From Ruminococcus sp. FMBCY1 (lineage in GTDB: Bacteria > Bacillota > Clostridia > Oscillospirales > Acutalibacteraceae): a DNA stretch of 64,000 bases. Made by a program: the position numbers and the translations under genes. Below are positions 19,960 to 27,817 of this stretch, in pieces; the stretch's first letter is position 1, and each line of letters begins with the position of its first letter. The notes beneath the pieces are model-generated. The model ran no database searches, was not told the DNA's origin, and saw nothing but the letters and a program-made list of their open reading frames with translations. The stretch is taken from assembly GCF_023921805.1 (NCBI RefSeq), contig NZ_CP074197.1:1922001-1986000 (forward strand). The letters run 5' to 3'.

Positions 19960-20512
19960 CAAAGTTTAGTTTAATAAATTCAAAATTTAGGTCAACCCTT
20001 TTTAAAGGGTTGCGGGTTTGGGCAGAGCCCATTAAATAATAAAAGCGAACTGATTTGTAATTAAAACAAACAGTTGTAATTATATTGTAGAATAACCAAA
20101 CTTTAGATTAATCAAGATTTTAATATAAAACAAAAGTAAAGACTAATGAGTGGCAGAAAGTAAGAAAGTTGCACTTGAGCAGTCTTAGAAAAAGATACTC
20201 TAAAGGATGCAAAGGTTTTTGTGTGTGGCTAATTTGCCCTTGAAAAGAGGCAAATTAGTAGTTTTAGTAGCGTGCCTTTTCTTTTGTTGCTATCGCAATT
20301 TTTATGCTCTCGCCGTTATGTTCAAGCCGCCAAACGGCAAGCCATTTGGCTATCAAAATTTGCGACAGCATAAAGCATTTGTGGGCGTTGCCCACACCCA
20401 CAACCTTTGAAAAGGTTGACCAAACTTTTATATTCGGGACGGAAAGTTTATCTTTTTCTTTACTTTGTTGCCCGACCGATAATTTCCTAAAACCGAATCC
20501 CACCAACTTTGA
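19960..20512 (-). repeat. Dispersed structured repeat, copy B (~553 bp)
   Basis: The inverted counterpart of 8070-8612, with the same order of hairpins and conserved blocks. Read on the minus strand it begins near GTTGGTGGGATTCGG and ends near TTGAATTTATTAAACTAAAC. Its internal frame (MLSQILIAKWLAVWRLEHNG, then ESIKIAIATKEKARYY-type end) is intact here, while copy A lacks one base in it. Because copies A and B face each other across about 11.9 kb including leuA and the rRNA operon, recombination between them could invert that segment. Confidence 0.85.
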
Positions 20513-20520
20513 CAAATAAT

Positions 20521-20562
20521 AAAAAGCCGACAAACATAGTACAAAACTAAGTTTGTCGGCTG
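20521..20562 (-). terminator. Terminator of the dockerin gene
   Basis: GCCGACAAAC (20526-20535) pairs with GTTTGTCGGC (20551-20560) and on the minus strand is followed by TTTTT. Confidence 0.85.
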
Positions 20563-20595
20563 AATTTTTATATCATATTATGCTGTTTCGGACAA

Positions 20596-21498
20596 TCACA
20601 TTCTTGGTTCTTTAACTTCAAATGTAAATGTTTCCTGTGCGGTTTTGCCGTTTGCATCCTTGACCTCAACGAGTACGGTATGGTCGCCTATTTCTAACGG
20701 AGTATTGTTCTCATAATCGAGTTTATGCATATCAATAAAGAAATTATTGTCATCCGAATAATCCTGTACCAATAAACCGTTGTCAAGTGTAAACTTATAC
20801 TGATAAGGAGCAGTTCCCATAAATGCATTTGCGGTAATTGTTACATTATTATCGCTCTTACCGATGTAGTCCTTATCTGTATGAATACCCACAATAACAG
20901 GGTTTTCACTTTCATATGCGTCAACTACCGTATAATTATACAGGGTTTCCTCTGCGCAATCATCAATAGCGTTATAACTCCTTACCGAAACATCATAGCT
21001 GCCACTTTCACTAAATGTATAAGTAAATGTGTTTAACTCTGATTTTTGCTGAACAACCTCGCCGTTAATCAAAAATTCATAGCTGAACGGTGTAACGCCC
21101 GAATCCATTGTTGCGGTAAATGTTACAGGAGTGCCTGCCATTGCCTTTCCGGAATCATAATCGGCGCAAAAATTACGGATAATGTGTTCCGAAGCAGTAC
21201 TATTTCTCTCAAATTCATATGTACCGGCAATATGTTCCTGAATAAGAGTAACATCACTGACATCGTTTACACCGTTAAAATTGACATCTCCTGCATAAAA
21301 TTGTCTTGGTGACAGTTCCGCATTGCCGGCAAGTCCGTTTTGAAGAAGTGTAACATCATTGATATCAACTTTAAAATTCTCGTCAACATCGCCTGTAATT
21401 ATAGGTCTTATCATCGCAGAAACCGAAAAAGCTTGAGCTGTTCCAAGCATACCTACGATAAGAGCAGTTGAACAAACAACTTTTGTGATTTTTTTCAT
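20596..21498 (-). CDS. Secreted dockerin protein with PKD-like repeats
   Basis: A 300-residue exported protein. Residues 1-28 form a signal peptide. A dockerin lies right after it (about 33-96), with repeat 1 GDVDENFKVDINDVTLLQNG and repeat 2 GDVNFNGVNDVSDVTLIQEH. The usual DG of each calcium loop is altered (NF and NG), so calcium binding may be weaker. Two Ig/PKD- or Y_Y_Y-like beta-sandwich domains follow (about 103-192 and 197-297), each with a PFSYEFLINGE or PYQYKFTLDNG strand. No catalytic domain is present. It may be an accessory binding or surface component of the cohesin-dockerin complex that would also hold the amylase at 1093. AAAGGAA precedes ATG 21498. Confidence 0.88.
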   Translation of the reverse strand: MKKITKVVCSTALIVGMLGTAQAFSVSAMIRPIITGDVDENFKVDINDVTLLQNGLAGNAELSPRQFYAGDVNFNGVNDVSDVTLIQEHIAGTYEFERNSTASEHIIRNFCADYDSGKAMAGTPVTFTATMDSGVTPFSYEFLINGEVVQQKSELNTFTYTFSESGSYDVSVRSYNAIDDCAEETLYNYTVVDAYESENPVIVGIHTDKDYIGKSDNNVTITANAFMGTAPYQYKFTLDNGLLVQDYSDDNNFFIDMHKLDYENNTPLEIGDHTVLVEVKDANGKTAQETFTFEVKEPRM

Positions 21499-21786
21499 AA
21501 TTATTATTCCTTTCTAAACTATACATCTTCACTGATAAAGTAAATATTTGTCGGTAAAGTTCTAATATTTATTTTATCTTATATTTGATTATACTATAAA
21601 AACGATGAAAATGTAACTGCAATAATAACAGAAAACAATTTTGTATATTTGTGCATTTTTATTAATATATGTTAAAAATGCATTATAAATATATTTATTG
21701 TGAATATTTATCACTGAATTTTTTGAGTTAATAGAATATGTTTAATTACGCAACTATTCTTTACATCTCTTGTATAATTTAGTTGG
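21499..21786. other. AT-rich divergent promoter region
   Basis: Between the divergent dockerin and XRE-AbrB genes; very AT-rich with no ORF or repeat recognised. Confidence 0.4.
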
Positions 21787-21815
21787 TTGTTTATGTAAAT
21801 TTGCTGTGCTATACT
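21787..21815 (+). promoter_or_regulatory. Promoter of the XRE-AbrB/ABC operon
   Basis: TTGTTT and TATACT separated by 17 bp, with an extended -10 (TGC just before TATACT). Confidence 0.7.
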
Positions 21816-21839
21816 TAGGCTATGAAAGGTGTGAAAAAT

Positions 21840-22253
21840 ATGATTGGTATGAATTTAAAGGCGCTGCGCAAAACAAAGGGTTATTCACAGGAAGAAGTAG
21901 CGGAAAAAATCAATGTTTCCCGTCAGTCTGTGGCTAAATGGGAGAACGAAGAGAGTATTCCCGATGTTATAAAATGCAGCGAACTTGCTAATCTTTATGA
22001 AATATCGCTCGATGAGCTTGTACACGATAAAATATCCGTTGAAGAGGAATCGACAAATTCGGAGGACGGAAAATATGTTTTCGGCATTGTAAAAGTAGGC
22101 GAGCGTGGTCAGATAGTTATTCCTAAACACGCAAGAGATGTTTTTGACATTAAACCCGGAGATAAACTGCTCGTTGTCGGGGATATAAAGCGTGGCTTGG
22201 GAATAGGCAAGGTAAGCCGTTCTATTGCAAGTGATTTTGTGTTTGAGGAATGA
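21840..22253 (+). CDS. XRE regulator fused to an AbrB/SpoVT-type domain
   Basis: A 137-residue regulator with two DNA-binding types in one chain. Residues 1-60 are an XRE helix-turn-helix (LKALRKTKGYSQEEVAEKIN, then VSRQSVAKWENEESIPDV). Residues about 85-125 are a swapped-hairpin AbrB-type segment (VGERGQIVIPKHARDVFDI, then KPGDKLLVVGD). The start at ATG 21840 was chosen because AAAGGTG lies eight bases upstream; the ATG at 21822 has no site. It is the first gene of an operon with an ABC exporter and likely controls it in response to an unknown signal. Confidence 0.88.
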   Translation: MIGMNLKALRKTKGYSQEEVAEKINVSRQSVAKWENEESIPDVIKCSELANLYEISLDELVHDKISVEEESTNSEDGKYVFGIVKVGERGQIVIPKHARDVFDIKPGDKLLVVGDIKRGLGIGKVSRSIASDFVFEE

Positions 22254-22263
22254 GGTTTTATTT

Positions 22264-22989
22264 ATGTTAGCAATAAAAACTGAAAATCTTACAAAAAAAT
22301 ACAAAGATAAAGTTGCGGTAAATTCAATTAATCTTTCTATAAATAAAGGCGAAATTTACGGGTTGCTCGGCGTAAACGGTGCGGGCAAGTCTACAACAAT
22401 AAAAATGCTTTCGTGTCTGATTAAGCCGACAAGCGGTGACGCTGTGCTTAACGGATACAGCATTGTAAATGACAGCGAAGATGTTAAGAAAATTATTAAT
22501 GTATCACCGCAGGAAACCGCAGTTGCGCCAAATCTGACCGTAAGAGAAAATCTTGAGCTGATAGCTGAAATATACGGCTTTGAAAAAGAAACGGCGGTGC
22601 AGAAAGCGCAGAATATGATAGATGATTTTGAGCTTGCGGAAGTTGCAAAGTCAAAGGCAATAACTTTATCGGGCGGCTGGCAAAGAAGATTGAGCATTGC
22701 AATGGCGCTTATAAGCGACCCTGAAATTTTATTTCTTGACGAGCCGACTTTGGGACTTGATGTTTTGGCAAGAAGAGAATTGTGGAATAAAATCAGCGCT
22801 TTAAAAGGTAAGATTACGGTAATCCTTACAACTCACTATCTCGAAGAGGCGGAGTCGCTGTCAGACCGCATAGGTATTATGGTAAAGGGAAATCTTGTGG
22901 CTGAGGGTACGACTGACGAACTTAAAAACAGCGTTAATGCCACATCTTTTGAAGACGCTTTTGTAAAAATTGCGGAAGAGGGTAAATGA
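22264..22989 (+). CDS. ABC transporter ATP-binding protein
   Basis: A 241-residue ATPase driving the permease encoded next. Walker A is GVNGAGKST, Walker B is ILFLDEPTLGLD, the H-loop His is in TTHYLEEAE, and the signature is LSGGW rather than LSGGQ, an odd substitution that many of these exporters tolerate. The likely role is export of a drug, lipid or peptide (ABC-2 type). ATG 22264 follows GAGG eight bases away; the upstream in-frame start would overlap the regulator gene. The stop overlaps the first ATG of the permease frame. Confidence 0.92.
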   Translation: MLAIKTENLTKKYKDKVAVNSINLSINKGEIYGLLGVNGAGKSTTIKMLSCLIKPTSGDAVLNGYSIVNDSEDVKKIINVSPQETAVAPNLTVRENLELIAEIYGFEKETAVQKAQNMIDDFELAEVAKSKAITLSGGWQRRLSIAMALISDPEILFLDEPTLGLDVLARRELWNKISALKGKITVILTTHYLEEAESLSDRIGIMVKGNLVAEGTTDELKNSVNATSFEDAFVKIAEEGK

Positions 22990-22991
22990 TT

Positions 22992-23738
22992 ATGAAAACT
23001 TTAGCTTTTGCGTCAAGAAATGCAAAGGAATTGCAGAGAGATGTTTTAACATCAATTTTCGGTATTGCTTTTCCTATTGTATTGCTTGTTTTGTTGTCGG
23101 TAATTAACTCAAGTATTCCGAAAGAGGCACATATGACCTTGTTTGAAATTAAAAATCTTACGGGCGGAATAAGCGCTTTCGGACTTGTGTTTTTGTCGCT
23201 TTTTTCTGCGCTTTTGGTTTCAAAAGACAGATGCACGGCTTTTATTATCAGACTTTACGCTTCGCCCCTTAAGCCGAGCGGCTACATACTCGGTTATACA
23301 GTACCGCTCATTCCTATGGCTTTATTGCAAACACTTGTTACCTGTTTGTTTGCGCTGATTTTCGGTTTATCTTTTTCGGCAAATATTTTGCTTGCGACGG
23401 TTGTAAGTATTGTTCCTGCTTTTTTATATATTTCAATAGGGCTATTGTGCGGTACGGCATTTAGTGATAAAATGGTAGGTATAATATGCGGTGCGGTACT
23501 CACAAACCTGTCGGCATGGCTTTCAAATATATGGTTTGACATCTCGCTTGTAGGCGGTGCATTTCAAAAAATCGCAGAATTTTTGCCGTTTATTCATTGC
23601 GTAAATGCTTTAAGGGCAACGCTTGAGGGCAATTATTCGCAGATAATACCCGAATTACTTTGGGTATTCGGATATGCCACAGTAATTTTTGCTTGTGCTG
23701 TATTGCTGTTTAACCGCAGAATGAAACAGGATAAGTAA
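22992..23738 (+). CDS. ABC-2 type permease
   Basis: A 248-residue integral membrane protein with about six helices, typical of ABC-2 exporters (pfam ABC2_membrane). It shows an N-terminal helix near ILTSIFGIAFPIVLLVLLSV and the family pattern RLYASPLKPSGYILGY before the second membrane region. It partners with the ATPase just upstream. ATG 22992 has GAGGG nine bases upstream; ATG 22986, overlapping the previous stop as ATGA, has only a three-base gap. Confidence 0.88.
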   Translation: MKTLAFASRNAKELQRDVLTSIFGIAFPIVLLVLLSVINSSIPKEAHMTLFEIKNLTGGISAFGLVFLSLFSALLVSKDRCTAFIIRLYASPLKPSGYILGYTVPLIPMALLQTLVTCLFALIFGLSFSANILLATVVSIVPAFLYISIGLLCGTAFSDKMVGIICGAVLTNLSAWLSNIWFDISLVGGAFQKIAEFLPFIHCVNALRATLEGNYSQIIPELLWVFGYATVIFACAVLLFNRRMKQDK

Positions 23739-23749
23739 GGAATTTGCGA

Positions 23750-24502
23750 ATGAACAAGGACACTCTGAAAAGTAAAAAACGATATGACTTAATTGATTCA
23801 ATCCGTGGCTTTGCCGTTATTAATATGGTTGCGTTTCACGCATTGTATGATATTTTTATAATATACGGCGACGGCTCTGCTTTTACAAACTCATTTTTTG
23901 CCGTATGGGAACGCTTTATTTGTGTATCGTTTATTATTATTTCGGGAGTGTCTTTTAATTTTTCAAATCATACGGTCAGAAATGGAATAATAGTGAGCTT
24001 ATGCGGTTTTGTTGTTACAGCAGTTACTGCAATAGCTATACCGAGTCAGGTTGTTTGGTTCGGAATACTGAATTTATTGGGTATTTCAATGCTTATATGT
24101 TCGGCACTAAAAGATTTATTTAATGCAATTCCTACTGTAGTGGGTGCAATTTTGAGCTTTATGCTTTATGCCGTTACATACGGAGTTCCGACAGGCTACA
24201 TAGGATTTTTGGGAATACCGATTATTGAACTGCCGTCTTTTTTGTACGAATATAAATATCTGTCATTCTTGGGCTTTCGTTCGTATGATTTTGTTTCAAG
24301 CGACTATTTCCCGATAATTCCGTGGCTGTTTTTGTTTGTGTTCGGAATATTTTTATGGCGTATAATAAAGAAAATAAAATGGGAGAAATATTTTTATTTT
24401 AAAATTCCCATATTAAATGTAATAGGAAGATACAGTCTTATAATATATCTTTTGCATCAGCCTGTAATAATGCTGATTATGACAATTATTTACGGGTATT
24501 AA
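23750..24502 (+). CDS. DUF1624 (HGSNAT-like) membrane protein
   Basis: A 250-residue membrane protein of the DUF1624/heparan-alpha-glucosaminide acetyltransferase catalytic-like family. The signature DLIDSIRGFAVINMVAFHAL, with a conserved His after the first helix, is at residues about 11-30. About seven membrane helices follow. The family is predicted to move acyl groups across membranes to sugars; the substrate is unknown. It starts 12 bp after the permease, so it belongs to the same operon. ATG 23750 follows AAGGA at eight bases. Confidence 0.82.
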   Translation: MNKDTLKSKKRYDLIDSIRGFAVINMVAFHALYDIFIIYGDGSAFTNSFFAVWERFICVSFIIISGVSFNFSNHTVRNGIIVSLCGFVVTAVTAIAIPSQVVWFGILNLLGISMLICSALKDLFNAIPTVVGAILSFMLYAVTYGVPTGYIGFLGIPIIELPSFLYEYKYLSFLGFRSYDFVSSDYFPIIPWLFLFVFGIFLWRIIKKIKWEKYFYFKIPILNVIGRYSLIIYLLHQPVIMLIMTIIYGY

Positions 24503-24636
24503 TAAGCAAATAATAGCTTTTGATAAATAATATTGTGCGGTTGAGGGGTCAACCGCCTTTTTTTATTGACTTTTTTACCAAAATGCGGTATTATGATAAA
24601 TGTATAACTTTAGCTATGATTACAAGGAGGATGCCT

Positions 24637-26319
24637 GTGCTTGATATGACGGTAATTTACGATTTAGCCATTGTTGCGTTAAGAATATTAATGCCCGTAT
24701 ATGCTATTATAATTGTATATCAGTGCTATGCTGCAATGCGTCGTCGCAGAAGGCCCGAAAAGCCTCTTGTTACACTTTACAATACAGTTACAGGACTTAA
24801 ACTTCCTGTTATTTTCTGGGAAAATTCAATCGGCAGAAGCAGGGCAAGCGACATTGTCGTTGATGACCCTGCCGTTTCAAGAAATCATTGCGTTCTTTTG
24901 AGAAGAGCCAGCGGCTGGTATATCTGCGATACGGGTTCAAAAGGCGGTACATATGTAAACGGCGAAGAAGCTGTGGGCAGAACCAGAGTGCTTATTGACG
25001 ATGTTATCAGTGTGGGCAATTCGCAGTTTCAGTTTTTGCGTGGCGAAGATTATGACGAAAATCTCCGTTACAGTTGGTTTTTTAAGAAAGCCAACAACAA
25101 GCCTGCAATGAAGTCGTGGAAACTTATGCTTTTAATCACGCTTTTCCATTTCTTTATGTGCGTAGAGGCGGTATTTTGGCAGGACGGTACCAACAAGTAT
25201 TCACCGCTCGTACTTTTCGGATGCCTTGCAGTGGCAGAATGGACATTTTTCTTTGTTTCTTCAAAGGTACTTAAAAGGGTGAGTTTTGAACTTGAAAGCC
25301 TTGCGCTGTTTTTGACGGGCGTGGGTGTAATGCTGCTTGTGCGGCAGGTAGAGCGGTCGGCTTATGTACAGCTTATTGCCGCAGTTGTGGGAATGGTGCT
25401 GTTCTGCGTAATAATTAAGTTTATTGAGGACCCGGACAGAACTTCGTCAACAAAATTAAGATACGGACTTATGATTGCCGCAGTAGGACTGCTCGGTGTG
25501 AGTATAGTATTCGGCAAAATTACTTACGGTGCGGCTAACTGGATCAGCATTGGCGGTATTTCTCTTCAGCCGTCCGAAATAGTAAAAATCATATACATAT
25601 TTATAGGTGCAAACACACTTGACAGATTACAGACAAAAAAGAATTTGTTTGAGTTTATTATATTCTCGGCTGTTTGTGTAGGATTGCTTGCATTAATGGG
25701 TGACTTCGGTACAGCGCTCATATTCTTTATGACATTCCTTTTAATCTCATTTATGCGTTCGGGCGACTTTAAAACAGTAATTCTTGCCATTGTGGCGGCT
25801 GTATTCGGTGTGTCTATTGTGTTGCGCTTTAAATCTTATGTCCTCGACCGTTTTAAGGCTTGGGGACATGCGTGGGAATACGCAAATGACTTAGGTTATC
25901 AGCAAACTCATGTGCTTACATATATAGCAAGCGGCGGACTTTTCGGCGTCGGCATAGGCAACGGCTTTTTAAAGGGCGTCGGAGCGTCGGAGAGCGACCT
26001 CGTCTTTGGCTTGGTTTCCGAAGAAATGGGTGTAATTGTTGCAATTACTCTCGCCGTTGCGGTAGCTTGCCTTGTTATCTATGCAAGAGCAATCACAACA
26101 AGAAGCAGAAGTACATTCTATTCTATTTCTGCCTGCTGTGCTGCGGGTTTGCTTGTAATACAGCTTTCACTCAATGTTTTTGGCGCAACCGATATTCTTC
26201 CGCTTACAGGTGTAACATTCCCATTCATCAGCTGTGGCGGTTCAAGTGTGCTTTCCTGTTGGGGACTTATTGCATTTATCAAGGCGGCAGACGAAAGAAC
26301 ATATGCGGTGAAAAAATAA
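24637..26319 (+). CDS. FHA domain fused to FtsW/RodA/SpoVE glycan polymerase
   Basis: A 560-residue protein. It has one N-terminal membrane helix, a cytoplasmic FHA phosphothreonine-binding domain (about 45-130; GRSRASDIVV, VSRNHCVLLRR and GTYVNG are the FHA landmarks), and then a SEDS-family polymerase (about 160-555) with GAANWISIGGISLQPSE and PFISCGGSSVLSCWG. SEDS proteins make glycan strands from lipid II. The FHA fusion suggests control by a Ser/Thr kinase, which in Firmicutes and Actinobacteria senses cell-wall precursors. The start is GTG 24637, six bases after GGAGG; upstream in-frame starts give an unnatural N-terminus. The next gene is a class B penicillin-binding protein, its likely partner. 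Confidence 0.9.
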   Translation: MLDMTVIYDLAIVALRILMPVYAIIIVYQCYAAMRRRRRPEKPLVTLYNTVTGLKLPVIFWENSIGRSRASDIVVDDPAVSRNHCVLLRRASGWYICDTGSKGGTYVNGEEAVGRTRVLIDDVISVGNSQFQFLRGEDYDENLRYSWFFKKANNKPAMKSWKLMLLITLFHFFMCVEAVFWQDGTNKYSPLVLFGCLAVAEWTFFFVSSKVLKRVSFELESLALFLTGVGVMLLVRQVERSAYVQLIAAVVGMVLFCVIIKFIEDPDRTSSTKLRYGLMIAAVGLLGVSIVFGKITYGAANWISIGGISLQPSEIVKIIYIFIGANTLDRLQTKKNLFEFIIFSAVCVGLLALMGDFGTALIFFMTFLLISFMRSGDFKTVILAIVAAVFGVSIVLRFKSYVLDRFKAWGHAWEYANDLGYQQTHVLTYIASGGLFGVGIGNGFLKGVGASESDLVFGLVSEEMGVIVAITLAVAVACLVIYARAITTRSRSTFYSISACCAAGLLVIQLSLNVFGATDILPLTGVTFPFISCGGSSVLSCWGLIAFIKAADERTYAVKK

Positions 26320-26389
26320 TCTTACAAAACCGAATGAGGTATTGCTTTGCAGTACCCTCTGAATAAATCAGAGAAAGGACGGTGTTTGA

Positions 26390-27787
26390 ATGAAAAGAGT
26401 ATTACGGAGAAGTACGCTTATATTTGCGGTTACGGTAGCCTTTATCGGCGGTATGGGCTTTTTTGCCTACAAGCTCGTTGCAAATTCGGGCGATTGGGTA
26501 GATCAGCACTATAACTACCACATCGCAGGAACCGACGGACTTGCAAAGGCAGGTACAATTTATGACCGCAACGGCAATATTCTTGCTCAAAGTGTTGACG
26601 GAAAAAGAGTTTATAATGAAAACCAAAGCGTCAGAACTTCGCTTTTGCACACAATAGGCGACAATTCTTCTAATATTTCTACTGCTTTACAGAGCAGATA
26701 CCGTTCCCAGCTTATCGGATATAATCTTATTTGGGGACTGAATATGCCCGATTCTCTAAGAAAGGGCAATGACATTAATCTTACGGTAGATGCAGACACC
26801 TGCGCAGCGGCTTATGATGTATTGTCAGGCTACGGCAAAGACGGTGCTTGCGTTGTATATAACTACAAAACAGGTGAGGTCATCTGTTCCGTAAGTACAA
26901 AGGCTTACGATCCGGAAGCGCCTCCCGAAATTACCGAGGAAAACGAAAAAGACTACGAGGGTGTGTATCTTGACAATACTATTTCTTCAACCTATGCGCC
27001 CGGTTCGATTTTTAAGATAATTACTTCTGCCTGCGCTATTGAAAATCTTCCCGACATCTACGACCGTACATGGTATTGTTCTGGTAAGGAAGATATCGGC
27101 GGAAGTGATGTAACCTGTGTTGAACCGCACGGTTACATAAACTTTAAAGAGGCAATGTCACATTCCTGCAATATTGTTTATGCGGAACTTGCGGTTGAAC
27201 TCGGCGAAGAAAAAATGACTGCCACCGCAAATAAAGCCGGCATAAACAGCAGCTTTAAGGTGGATGACAACGAAACCGCAAAGGGAAATTACGATGTAAG
27301 TGATGCAAACACAAACCAGCTCGGCTGGTCGGGCGTCGGTCAGTACAATGACAAAGTAAACCCAATGCAAATGGCTGTTATTTGCGGAGCAATCGCAAAC
27401 GGCGGCAAAACAAAAGAACCGTATATGATAAAGGACGGTTCAATTCTGGGTGTGCTCGGATTGGGCGGCTCGGACAGTACAAACGAACTTTTCAGCAGCA
27501 GCACGGCAGAAGCGCTTGACGATATGATGCGCTTTACAATGACCGATTACTACGGCGATGATCTGTTTGGCGGACTTACAGTATGCGCAAAGACAGGTAC
27601 TGCCGAGGTCGGCGAGGGCAAAGGCCCTAACGGTTGGATGGTAGGTTATGCAAAGGACGAGGATTGCCCTCTTGCATTTGCCTGCGTTGTGGAAGACTCG
27701 GGTTTTGGCTTTACCTATGCGGGCCCTGTTGTTGAGGCAGCTATGATACAGGCAGCAAAATCACTCGGTGCAGCTGCCGTACAGTAA
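26390..27787 (+). CDS. Penicillin-binding protein (transpeptidase, PbpA-like)
   Basis: A 465-residue class B-type PBP with one N-terminal membrane helix and a transpeptidase domain. The active-site Ser206 lies in GSIFK, the SxN motif is SCN (259-261), and KTG starts at Lys401. It has no long N-terminal pedestal, like actinobacterial PbpA. It would cross-link the peptidoglycan made by the FHA-FtsW/RodA fusion 70 bp upstream; such SEDS-PBP pairing is well known. ATG 26390 follows AAAGGACGG. It is followed 30 bp later by secA on the same strand. Confidence 0.93.
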   Translation: MKRVLRRSTLIFAVTVAFIGGMGFFAYKLVANSGDWVDQHYNYHIAGTDGLAKAGTIYDRNGNILAQSVDGKRVYNENQSVRTSLLHTIGDNSSNISTALQSRYRSQLIGYNLIWGLNMPDSLRKGNDINLTVDADTCAAAYDVLSGYGKDGACVVYNYKTGEVICSVSTKAYDPEAPPEITEENEKDYEGVYLDNTISSTYAPGSIFKIITSACAIENLPDIYDRTWYCSGKEDIGGSDVTCVEPHGYINFKEAMSHSCNIVYAELAVELGEEKMTATANKAGINSSFKVDDNETAKGNYDVSDANTNQLGWSGVGQYNDKVNPMQMAVICGAIANGGKTKEPYMIKDGSILGVLGLGGSDSTNELFSSSTAEALDDMMRFTMTDYYGDDLFGGLTVCAKTGTAEVGEGKGPNGWMVGYAKDEDCPLAFACVVEDSGFGFTYAGPVVEAAMIQAAKSLGAAAVQ

Positions 27788-27817
27788 AAAGAATTTATAC
27801 CGAAAGGACATTTATAT

